NCBI GenBank assembly: GCA_030770535.1
Contig: JASVEC010000034.1
Location: forward strand, 1-64,000
Direction: 5' to 3'
DNA length: 64,000 nt
Source: Batkoa obscura
Taxonomy: Eukaryota; Entomophthoromycota; Entomophthoromycetes; Entomophthorales; Batkoaceae
Position 1 is the stretch's first letter. Each line of letters opens with the position of its first letter. Below, piece after piece: positions 54,784-64,000 of the stretch. The position numbers were made by a program, and so were the translations under genes. The notes beneath the pieces were generated by a model, which was not told the origin of the DNA, made no database searches, and was given only the letters and a program-made list of their open reading frames with translations.

Positions 54784-55611
54784 CATACTCTAATAAGAAT
54801 TATTTTTTAATCCACTAGAAGGGGGGGATATCCTTTTCTTAATTAGAAAGTGCCAATTTTTCTGATATTTAACTTTTTGTTTTAATGGTTAGGTTATACA
54901 ATTGCCCAGGTTCAAAGTTTTTAAAATCTTCTATAGTAAAAGCTTAGATTCCACACTATTTCCCAAAGTCATATTTTTTTGCATATGGGGTTATTTTTTT
55001 TAGTTTCATTATTCTTCCATTTTTTAAGCGCTATTTGAGTGGAAAGATTATAGTAAAATTCTTAAACAAAAAAATACATCCCCATATATATAAAGTATAT
55101 GCAGTAAAATTGGACAATTGACATAAATATACGGTACACCGCTTGATCGGTCAAAGTTGATATTTAGATTTATAACTGAAGCTTTTAAATTAGCTGAACT
55201 GATTTTTAATCCAAAGATTTTATACTTATCTTTTAAGTTAAAAGGCTTAAAAAATGAACAAAATATTTACTGAAAAAAAGTAATTTTTATTTTAAATAGA
55301 TCAAAATATAGCAGTAAATTAATAACAATGATTGACGTTTTATTTATTTAATAGAAGATAAACTTTTCGATTATATTAAATTGCAATTTTGAAACCATTT
55401 ATAAAATATCCTTAGTTCCAATTCAAATTTAATATCATAACTTCGTCAAATATCAATCGGAATTAAATTTCAATCGAAAGATAGGATTATAAGTTGACTA
55501 AATTTATCAATAAGATTTTTAATAACTAGAAAAACGCAACCGAAAATGAGGTTGGTTGGGTAGCAAAACAATATAAAAAGATCAAAAAAGCACATAAAGT
55601 AAACTATGTAA
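54784..55611. other. intergenic upstream of the DUF4436 gene
   Basis: It contains MITE 25 and otherwise AT-rich promoter sequence. No gene is seen. Confidence 0.55.
54984..55086 (-). mobile_element. MITE 25
   Basis: About 103 bp, reverse, ends TATGGGGTTAT and ACATCCCCATA, core AAGCGCTATTTGAGTGG, about 200 bp downstream of tRNA-Gly copy 2. Confidence 0.88.
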
Positions 55612-56578
55612 ATGAAAAAATCCAAGCGTTGTTGTAATCTTATAATTGGGAGTTTAATTGTCGTTTTGATAGCATTATGTGTTACATGCTACCTGTTGAC
55701 TGAAGAGGAACTAAAGATGAAACAATTAAGTTCGAAGATAGGGGCCGACTTTACATCAGAAGATACTGTTGATGGAATCAAAATTGAATTTCGAGTGATG
55801 AGTGTTGATTTAGCAAAAAACAAGTTGGAATCCCATCTTACTTTTATACCAAGCAATGGATTAACAACCAAATATAGTCGATTATCAAAAGATCTATTAT
55901 TTAATTTCAATTATTACCAAAAGGAATTCAAAGCTAATTCTACTTTGTAATATTATTCTTTAATCTTTTAAAATGAATATTAAATTCTATATTTAGGAGT
56001 TCAATAGAGATAACGTATCCCATATTAGAAGGGAGTACTAGTTACTACCCATTTGATGAATTTTCCACTTTAGTTGAAGTTGAAATTATCAACCTTGAAG
56101 ATCAAACGGCAGTACCAATCGAATTAGATCTCAAAGCGAGTATAGCTTCATTAAAATTTTCATTTAATCCAATAGATGATGGTAATCAACATCAAAAAGT
56201 TATATTAAATATAGGACGTCCAGGTACGGTTGTGTTTTTTTCACTATTTCTTTTTATCGTTATGTGGACTTTATCGCTGGCTGTTTTTATGTTAGCTTTA
56301 TGGACTGTTGCTTTTTCAGAAGAAAGACCTGGAGCTAGCTACCTTGGTTTAGGTTCTGCTCTATTATTTGCTTTGCCTAATCTTAGATCTACTCAACCTG
56401 GTGTTCCCCCTATTGGTGCCCTCTTAGATACTATTGGTTTCTTTTGGTAATTATATATATATACTCGTAGGATTATTTATTAATGTTTTTGTATAGGAAT
56501 ATGGTTCTAGTAGCTGTATCCTCTTCTATTATGATTGGAGTTTGGATACATCGTTTCAATCATTCTTCATCTAGTTAA
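55612..56578 (+). CDS. DUF4436 multi-pass membrane protein, three exons
   Basis: Exons 55612-55946, 55997-56446 and 56497-56578, joined across two 50-bp GT-AG introns, give a 288-residue protein. Residues 8-29 form an N-terminal membrane helix. Residues 30-185 are a soluble beta-rich region with SSIEITYPILEG and a PFDEF motif. The C-terminal third holds about three more helices (188-218, 225-240, 253-279), with the family-like segment RSTQPGVPPIGALLDTIGFFW between the last two. This layout matches the DUF4436 family, common in fungi and of unknown function. The joins restore frame at both introns and complete the W at residue 262. The last residues are His/Ser-rich and cytosolic or lumenal. 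Confidence 0.88.
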
Positions 56579-57636
56579 ACGCATTTGTTTTTTATACTTA
56601 CATTCATATAAATGCAATTTTATTATGTTGGGCTTCGTTTTATTACACTTTTAAATTTAAATCCTTATAGCACTTTAAGGAATTTTAATAAATTATTGTA
56701 ACTGACGAAGTTAGGATATTTTTTATTTATTTTAATTCAAAGTATTCTATCCACCCTTGAATGACTTTATAAATGGACAAGTAATTCAAATAAAAAAGTT
56801 TTATTTTTAGTATAAATATTGACATAATATTATTATAAGCAAAGTAATATTTATTTTTGAATTTAAAAACAGTAAGTTAATCTGGTAAATTACTTGTTTA
56901 TTTCAAATTCGCTTTTACAGTTATTATAGCCTTTTTGCGACATAGTTAACTACTCATTCAAGAAAAAAAAGCTAGAGTATTTGGGGATGTTTTTTTTGGC
57001 TTCATTATTTTTTCCATTTTTTAAGCACTATTTGAGTGGAAAATTTGTTAGTAAAATTCTTAAATACAAAAATACATCCCCATTTGTAGAGTATATGGAT
57101 CAGACTTTAAAAGATTATCTTAAAATTCAATCACAAAAACTAACGTTAAAAAAGTTATAAAAAAGTTGGAGCAGCTGTAAGAACGTAAAAAACATTTTTA
57201 AATACTAAAAAGGCTACTTAACTATAATAAATGAACTCACCCCCTAATATCAATAAATAACACTTTATATTTTATATTTTGTATTTTAATTTACTAATAG
57301 AAAGTCGATTTCATAAACCATTAAAAGAATAATGACTTATTTTAACATCACTAAAAATATCAAAATGCTAAATAGTGAAATTATACATAATCATAAAATA
57401 AGGGTATTATGAATTAATATTAATATTAATATTAATACAATTCTTTACGGTAATTTCATTATTTAATTTGATTCAACAGACCAGGTTTTAAAGATAATTA
57501 AAACACAGACATAAAATAATATGGGTATCATAAAATAATCAAACTCCTTTTTTAAAAAGTAAGGGTAGATTGAATTGTATACTCCTGAAACCTAATAAAT
57601 TTCTAAACGTTGTAAATATAAATATAAAGATAGAAG
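56579..57636. other. intergenic between the DUF4436 and seven-helix genes
   Basis: It holds MITE 26 and a short (TAATAT) run near 57415-57440. No gene is seen. Confidence 0.55.
56978..57084 (-). mobile_element. MITE 26
   Basis: About 107 bp, reverse, ends TTTGGGGATGT and ACATCCCCATTT, core AAGCACTATTTGAGTGG. Confidence 0.87.
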
Positions 57637-58560
57637 ATGAAGTTTAAATCGTTTTTTCCCAAAATATATATCATAATGTACAATCAAGATGATACTATTG
57701 TATCCATCAATAAGGACGATTATGTGAGCCAAAATCAAATCTTGGTCATATTTTCATTAACATTGGTATTGCACATTAATGTATTAATCAATAGTCTTAA
57801 ATTGGTCAAAAATTTTCCAACACCAACTAAATTTGTATTACTTGTCATAGCCGCTACAGCATGTATATGCCACTTTGATAAACTAAGTGATTATTTTATT
57901 AATATAGGATGTGAGTTCAGACCCAGGCTAAATTACAGTATGTACACGATCTCATGCAATTTAAGTGATTTACTTATTGTTCTACTTAATTACACAGTTT
58001 ATAAGCAAATACTTAAAAGAAAGTATTTATATTTATTATTGCTTTTAAATATCTTGACTTCAATTTTATCATTGCTTATACGCACCTTTTATCTCTCTTT
58101 TATACTTTCTAATATCACTGGTATACTTACTGAAACCAAATTTTGCACTGCAAAATTAGATCTAATCTATTTCACTTCATATATATGGTCTGAATGGTAT
58201 ATTAATTTAGTCAATTTACTATTATTAGGCTTATTTATTTCTATTGTTTTTATCATCTATCGCTTTCATCTACTTTCATTGTTTCAGTACCGAGTAAATG
58301 AAAATGAAGAAAAACAAATTCAACAACATTTGACCTTTAACTTCGTATACTACTTTATTACTTTGTTATGCTATATCCCTATGATTAGTACAAATGCTAA
58401 TTTATCTCATGGTCTTAATGATGTCTTTTTCCATGTTAGATGGTCTCTACAATCCGTTTTAATGTTATATTGGGTCAAGAATTTAGCAGCTAACTCAATA
58501 TTAGATAAACTAAATTTAAAATTAGGCCTAAGCTCTGGCTCTGAAAGAACCCAAGTATAA
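57637..58560 (+). CDS. seven-helix membrane protein, orphan receptor-like
   Basis: A 307-residue protein (or 294 from the second ATG at codon 14, which would leave a more typical short N-tail). Seven hydrophobic segments are visible at about 34-54, 64-84, 100-122, 130-155, 177-209, 232-251 and 264-284. Between segments 5 and 6 lies a charged loop (VNENEEKQIQQH), and the C-tail is short, basic and Ser-rich, a layout like G-protein-coupled receptors. Cysteines at the extracellular side (CEFRPR, CTAKLD) could form a disulphide. I find no DRY or NPxxY motif, so the class is unknown. It has no introns. A transporter-like role cannot be excluded. Confidence 0.8.
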   Translation: MKFKSFFPKIYIIMYNQDDTIVSINKDDYVSQNQILVIFSLTLVLHINVLINSLKLVKNFPTPTKFVLLVIAATACICHFDKLSDYFINIGCEFRPRLNYSMYTISCNLSDLLIVLLNYTVYKQILKRKYLYLLLLLNILTSILSLLIRTFYLSFILSNITGILTETKFCTAKLDLIYFTSYIWSEWYINLVNLLLLGLFISIVFIIYRFHLLSLFQYRVNENEEKQIQQHLTFNFVYYFITLLCYIPMISTNANLSHGLNDVFFHVRWSLQSVLMLYWVKNLAANSILDKLNLKLGLSSGSERTQV

Positions 58561-58852
58561 ATCAAATAAATAACTATCATTTAATAAATAATTTAATCTA
58601 CCTGAATCCATTTTATGTTATATTTTTGAGTTTTATAGCATGAACTTGATATTATTTTATGCAGGTGGCTTATTATTACAATTTATCCACCATTTTAAAA
58701 TTAAAGTGTGCTTCTAGATTTTGTTAAAAATAATTAACCATATGCGCATGTTCTATTGGTAATTTGAATAATATTTTACCAAATTTTAAGCTTAAAAAGT
58801 GGATAAACAATAAAGGGAAGATAACTCTCAATACTTTTCTAATAACATATCA

Positions 58853-58956
58853 TATGGGGATGTGTTTTTTTGTTTAAGAATTTTACTAACAATATTTCCA
58901 CTCAAATAGTGTTTAAAAAACGGAAAAGTGGTGAAACCAAAAAAAGCATCCCCATA
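58853..58956 (+). mobile_element. MITE 27
   Basis: About 104 bp, forward, with well-kept ends TATGGGGATGT and GCATCCCCATA flanked by TA. Confidence 0.9.
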
Positions 58957-59729
58957 TAGTGTCTTACATTATGAGTTTATTATAGAATAATAAAACTATT
59001 TGTGACAAAGACCGAAAATGTATGAAATAAATTCGTGGAACAATTAAATTATATAAACTAAACGGCACTATTATAAATCCCATAAACCAATTATATAGTA
59101 TATTAAATTCTTATAAGTCAAACAAAGGTTCTATGAAGATGCCAGAGGCCTTAGAGGTTTAGTCGTACTTACCAATTCTAACTAGCCATTAACAAATATA
59201 CAAAGGAGTATTATATATATTTAATATAATCTCAAAAATTGTGGGTTTCAAATGATTTAATTTGGGAGTTAAACTTGAGCTTTTTAGAAAAAGATGCATG
59301 CTGATTGAAGTCATTAGTTACCCGACCATCTACTCCTTTTTGTTATAATATTGAGGTTAGAAATTTTGCTCCAACAATATTTTAAAGTTTAAGTAAAAAT
59401 AATTTGACTTATCGTATTTTTTATTTATTTATATAAAATATAAATAAAAAGGATTTGACTCTATGGTTTGATTTATAGCTTCAATTTTTAATTTTAATTT
59501 ATTATTTATTATTTATTATATATCACAAAGTTGTACTCAAGAAGAAAATATATTATAATGATCATTTAATAAAATCGGAACTGCACTTATGTTTATTTTT
59601 AACCTCTACTTGAATTCATTTAACATAAATTATTTTTAGCTACTATTATATTATATTACTAAGCTTCATATTAGAAATAGAAGTATTTTTAGGCTGATTG
59701 AATGCAATTTATAGTATTATGAACTAAAG

Positions 59730-59826
59730 TATGGGGATATATTTATATTTAAGAATTTTACTAACGAGTTTTCAGCTCAGATAGTATTTAAAGATGGAAA
59801 AAATAATGAAATTAAAATACCCCATA
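59730..59826 (+). mobile_element. MITE 28, diverged
   Basis: About 97 bp, forward, left end TATGGGGATAT and right end ATACCCCATA, with several changes in the core (CTCAGATAGTATTT). Confidence 0.8.
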
Positions 59827-60325
59827 AATGATAATAAATTTAAAAGAGCATGGGAAGAATGTAAATATTGTAAAGAGAACTTCATTGATTCAGCTTTTTA
59901 GTACATGTTTTATTAGGCTTAGAATTTACAACATCCCCTCTAATCTAAATTTTCCCAGTATATTTTAATTAGCTATATCAACTTTTATTTATATATGATT
60001 AAGTGGATAACGTTTGAATGTAATATCATTTAATATTTATATGAAATGCTACCAAGCTTTGAAATAAAATTAAACGGAACGGGTATATCAAAAGATAATA
60101 AAAGCAATATTATAATTGTAATATATTATAATCAATTGAAAATACAGAAAAACCGAAGAACTTTAAATCATAAGAGGCTCAAAATAGTAATTAAAAATTG
60201 GTCAATTAGTTGGAACCACTGTTATGAAAGCAGCAATAAAATGAGCCACAAAAAAAAGTATACAAGTAATCGGAGTTTACTATAAAACAAGAACAGAGCC
60301 AAACTAATCAAAAATTTAAAAAATT

Positions 60326-60988
60326 ATGAAATTAAATATACTTACATTAGCTGGCCTTTTACTTACTACTGGTTTAAATGCTGAATTGGCTTCAGGCCCA
60401 CCAGATCGTAAGAGTAAATCGGAAAATGTTCAAACTATACCTGCTTTAGTTATTCCACCTAATGGTCAGTTGGAAAATCCTACCACTAGTTTAGTTTTAA
60501 CTAAAGAAACAAAGGAAGCTGGTCTTACCCCAATTAAAGAAATTAAGGAATCTAACACCACTCCAACTAAAGAAGCTAAAGAAAGTAGCCTTACAAAGCC
60601 AACCCCTATTGAGCCAAAAGAATCTAATTTAAAACCGGTTTTAACTGTGGACGTTAAAACTTCCACTAGCAAATCTAATACTGCATCACCCACTAATCTA
60701 GCGGATGAAAGTTTAGGGAGTCTTGAAAACGAATTCGATATTCCAACCTTGCTTACTAATCAAAAAGCGCCAACCACAAAAGGAGAAAAATTATCTGATT
60801 CTACAAAGTCAACAGCTGCTTCAAAAATTAGTACCGAAGAATTAGATGCCAAATCAAGTTCAGGCTCCAACTTGGCTAAAACTGCTTCATCTTTCAATAA
60901 GTCTTCAGCCTCTACTGAATCTTCAGCCTCCTTAATTTCAAACACATTCTTACCTATCTTACCTATTTTTTACTATTTTTTAAATTAA
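60326..60988 (+). CDS. secreted Ser/Thr-rich protein, probably GPI-anchored
   Basis: A 220-residue protein with an N-terminal signal peptide (1-19, ending GLNA). The low-complexity body is rich in Ser, Thr, Lys and Glu, with imperfect repeats of the type TPxKExKES (about 60-105). It ends in a Ser-rich stretch (about 178-203) followed by a hydrophobic tail (LPILPIFYYFLN). This is the usual design of fungal GPI-anchored cell-wall or plasma-membrane proteins with heavy O-mannosylation. No enzyme domain is visible. It converges with the next gene, with 72 bp between stops. Confidence 0.75.
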   Translation: MKLNILTLAGLLLTTGLNAELASGPPDRKSKSENVQTIPALVIPPNGQLENPTTSLVLTKETKEAGLTPIKEIKESNTTPTKEAKESSLTKPTPIEPKESNLKPVLTVDVKTSTSKSNTASPTNLADESLGSLENEFDIPTLLTNQKAPTTKGEKLSDSTKSTAASKISTEELDAKSSSGSNLAKTASSFNKSSASTESSASLISNTFLPILPIFYYFLN

Positions 60989-61060
60989 TAAATATTAAAT
61001 ATTAAATATTAAATTAAAACTCAAAAATTAATTTTAAATTAATTTTATATTTTAGAAAAT

Positions 61061-61552
61061 TTAAAGACCAGCAGCAAGGGCAGCAGCTACAACAACACCG
61101 AAAGCTGAGGCACCAGCGGTGAAAGCAGAAGATTTAGTGGTAGTGGCAGCTTTAGCATCAGGTTTGCTATCTTTCTTGGGATCAGTACTATCGCCCTTGG
61201 CATCTGGACCTTCTTTCTTAGTCTTATCATCAGTCTTAGCCTTATCATCAGTTTTGGCTTTATCATCAGTCTTGGCTTTATCATCAGTCTTAGCCTTATC
61301 ATCAGTCTTGGCTTTATCATCAGTCTTAGCCTTATCATCAGTCTTAGTGGCATCAGCATCAGTCTTAGCCTTGTCGTCAGTCTTAGCCTTATCATCAGTC
61401 TTGGCCTTATCATCAGTCTTAGTGGCATCAGCATCAGTCTTGGCCTTGTCGTCAGTCTTGGCGGCATCAGTAGTAGTCTTAGTTTCATCAGCAACAGCAG
61501 CAGAGACGGCAGCGATGGCAACGAAAGCAATTAAAGCAGTTGAGAATTTCAT
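61061..61552 (-). CDS. secreted TDDKAK-repeat protein, probably GPI-anchored
   Basis: A 163-residue protein. Signal peptide 1-21 (ending VSAAVA) is followed by a highly charged repeat domain with ten copies of TDDKAK, a variant TDDKTK and two interspersed TDADATK units. A Pro/Lys/Asp linker, then a Ser/Thr patch and a C-terminal hydrophobic GPI-type tail (FGVVVAAALAAGL) complete it. The repeat unit is 18 bp, so copy number may vary between strains. Periodic charge may produce an extended or coiled-coil surface stalk. Its composition is GC-richer than the window average. The repeats also leave long frames open in other registers and on the other strand, but only this one carries signal and anchor sequences. 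Confidence 0.85.
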   Translation of the reverse strand: MKFSTALIAFVAIAAVSAAVADETKTTTDAAKTDDKAKTDADATKTDDKAKTDDKAKTDDKAKTDADATKTDDKAKTDDKAKTDDKAKTDDKAKTDDKAKTDDKAKTDDKTKKEGPDAKGDSTDPKKDSKPDAKAATTTKSSAFTAGASAFGVVVAAALAAGL

Positions 61553-64000
61553 TTTTATTAGGATTAAGTATTAAAGTATTAATATAAAATTAAGATATTT
61601 AAAAAAAGCTGAATTTAATTTGTTTAAATACTTTTTGAAAACTGTGGTGAATTGAAGGATTAATGTTATATTGAATTAAAAAGAACATTAAACTCGAAAT
61701 TAAGATATTAATATGGAAATTGTTCCAATTAGTTTTATCATTGCACTAGCTCTAATTTATAATTTCTCAATTAATTAAAGTAAAATCTTTTTTTTTACTA
61801 GCTGAAAAATTAATCGTACAGAACCTTTACATATTTGCTAAAAGAACTTCCTAATTTTAACTTACAACAACCATCCAAAATAGGTATACATTAAATGTAT
61901 ATCCTTTTGTATTTTTAATATTTAGTATAATATAGTGTACTATGTTGTATAAAGTTATTTTAGTACAATACATAAAAATATTTTAATACATACAACATTT
62001 CATACCAACAATTTCAAACTATTTAATATGTGAATTAAATGTTCTGAAGGTTTTATACATATTAAGAAAGTGTACCAAATTGGTTCTTAGCCACATGATT
62101 TTGAATACTGGTTAAAACTTAACTTTATTATCTTTAATTAATTAATATTATAAAGAATAGTGAGAGGCTCTATTGAGTAACAACATAAATATTCTAACAC
62201 AAAATACTATTAAAACTAGCAGTTTATTTTTTATTTTTTTTATTATAGTTTATTAAATGGTAATAGCGGATATCTGTGGAAATTAAGCAATTACTTGTTT
62301 CTTATATTGAAATCCAAATTAAATATTTTTTAAAATAAAATAATTCTTATTAAAATCTCGTTTTCTAAAATTAGGCCAATAGACAAATCCCAAGTAAAAA
62401 AATAAGGGGTTAATGTTCACAGTTCCAATTGGGTAATAAAAACGAATAAGTAACATTATTGGAATTTGAATGCTTAGGCTACTTGATTACTCCACTTATT
62501 TACAAGCTAATAAGGTTTGAACTAAGCGTATCAAATCGGAAATATTCTATTGAGTCAAAACTCATTAGTAGATGAATACATAGTAAAGCTTATAAAAATA
62601 TATACTAACTACCTTAAAAAATAAGAATATAATAGAAAGCTATTAAGAAGGAATGCCAAGCTTGAAACCGAAATTTTTTGGAATTTTGAAGTTAAAAATA
62701 AATAGATTTAAATTTAGATATCTTGAATTTATGAAAATATACAAATCAAATCAAATCTTATTGCGGAATCAATTATTCATTAAACATCCGTTTATTAAAA
62801 TTATTACTTATTTATAGTATATTTTAATCTAAATACTTCTATTCATATTTTAATTTAGTTAACAGTAATCTTTTTACTTCATCTATCTAATATAGAGCAG
62901 TAAGATAACCTATTCTAAGCAGTATATGTGGATGTTTTTTTGGTTTCATCACTTTTTTTATTTTTAAGCTCTATTTAAGTAGAAAGGTTGTTAATAAAAT
63001 TCTTAAACAAAAAAACACATCCCCACATTACTCTCTTTTAAAATATATCAATATCAATATCAATATTTTCAAGGATGAATTGATACCAATAAAATAGCAA
63101 AAAAGGAGATATATTTTCAGTTAGAAAATAAAAATTGGACTTAATTTGTAATATCAGTTAAAATAGTGATATTAAATATTAGTAGTAGTTCAATTTATTG
63201 TAAGAATCCAAAGTTTTTTTTACTATTAACATAGAAATACTTTAAAATAAAAGTATCATATTAATTTTATTATAGAATACTAATAAAGTGCCACTATTCA
63301 AAAAGTTCTTATTCTATTCAACTGAAATTTATTAAAGCCACTTTTCGATCTTTATTAGAATTTAGATTTTGCCCAGATAATCTGTTAAATCTTGAAATTA
63401 GTTGAAGTTGACTATTAACTATTAATAGATACTACTTCTATTACTTAGAATATTATATTAACAGTTATTTAAAATGTTGATTTTGATTTCTGTGCAAAAC
63501 CACAATTTTTGATTAAAAAATCAACAAAACCACCATAAAATAGAATAAATTGTAAGGTTACAAATTGAGATCACTAAGTAAAAGGATAAATCAACCATCC
63601 CACTTTATTTACAAGAACTTTAATAAAAGTCATAATTTTTTTATTCTATAGAGTAAATAACTCATTTTCTTTGAAATCATTTATTACTTTGCTATTTTTA
63701 GATTTTACTTATTCATTTAGGCTTATTTACAATCCATATTTTTATCTCTTTTTATTTTAATTTTTTTTATTAAAAAAATTGAATTACTTTTATAGATAAA
63801 TTTTATTAACTATATACTCAATAACTTTATACTACAGAATCAACGCATATCTGTTATATAAAGTATTTCATTTTTAATATATTGTAAATAAAATTACGCC
63901 TGTTTATAATTCATACTTGAGTAATAAATAACACTTGTGATAAGTTTGTCTATTTATTTAGAATCTTCGATGTTATCAAAATAAGCTATCTCTATCATAA
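61553..64000. other. intergenic to the window end
   Basis: 2.4 kb of AT-rich sequence with MITE 29. No gene or RNA is seen. Confidence 0.55.
62925..63029 (-). mobile_element. MITE 29
   Basis: About 105 bp, reverse, ends TATGTGGATGT and ACATCCCCACAT, with TTTCATCACTTTTTTTAT in the arm. Confidence 0.87.

Larger units (their letters stand above)
58561..60325. other. intergenic with two MITEs
   Basis: It contains MITE 27 and MITE 28. A 79-codon frame at 60046-60285 lies in the probable 5' UTR of the next gene and looks random. A short open minus-strand stretch near 59235-59355 has no family. Confidence 0.5.

Noticed and set aside
60046-60285. 79-codon + strand frame just before the secreted protein gene at 60326.
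   Set aside because: Lys/Asn/Ile-rich random-looking sequence in the likely 5' UTR, with no signal or domain.
61087-61574. Open frames of 147 (minus) and 151 (plus) codons overlapping the TDDKAK gene.
   Set aside because: They are by-products of an 18-bp repeat without stops in other registers; only the 163-residue frame has a signal peptide and a GPI-type tail.

Overview
The window looks like nuclear DNA of a very AT-rich fungus (about three quarters A+T by eye). Fungal hallmarks are three Zn2Cys6 zinc-cluster regulators, a THI4 thiazole synthase, a DUF4436 membrane protein, four PST2/WrbA-type quinone reductases, GPI-type Ser/Thr-rich wall proteins and very short introns of 44-52 bp. Single-pass kelch membrane proteins, long gene-poor spacers and this style of gene suggest an early-diverging fungus, most likely Entomophthoromycotina such as Conidiobolus. 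That placement is inference from gene style, not from a database search.

Layout. 1-5 kb: kelch membrane protein, quinone reductase 1 and a small hypothetical gene. 5-8.5 kb: a mobile-element cluster (two solo LTRs facing away from each other, several MITEs, one end of a DNA transposon) beside tRNA-Asn(GTT) and tRNA-Gly(GCC). 9-14 kb: second kelch protein and the first Zn2Cys6 factor. 14-39 kb: a gene desert framed by a 1.4-kb inverted repeat (19.2-20.7 kb and 36.5-37.9 kb), with two diverged head-to-head Zn2Cys6 paralogues near its centre and a decayed DNA transposase interrupted by a MITE at 34 kb. 39.6-51 kb: THI4 (two introns), quinone reductase 2, a two-finger C2H2 factor, a five-exon RNA polymerase II subunit RPB4 and quinone reductases 3 and 4. 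52-54 kb: two more solo LTRs, tandem MITEs and a second tRNA-Gly(GCC). 55.6-61.6 kb: DUF4436 protein, a seven-helix orphan receptor-like protein and two convergent secreted, probably GPI-anchored proteins. 61.6-64 kb: no gene seen.

The dominant non-genic feature is one family of ~100-bp palindromic MITEs with TA target duplications: 29 recognisable copies, about one per 2.2 kb, in both orientations. They sit in LTRs, in a transposase relic, in repeats and near genes, and they create many of the short spurious reading frames. Comparing the two arms of the long inverted repeat gives a natural filled/empty site pair that supports the TA target.

Functionally the window mixes housekeeping (RPB4, tRNAs, THI4) with accessory families (kelch, zinc-cluster factors, quinone reductases) that have duplicated locally. 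Quinone reductases 3 and 4 share a 302-bp identical block, which points to recent conversion or partial duplication.
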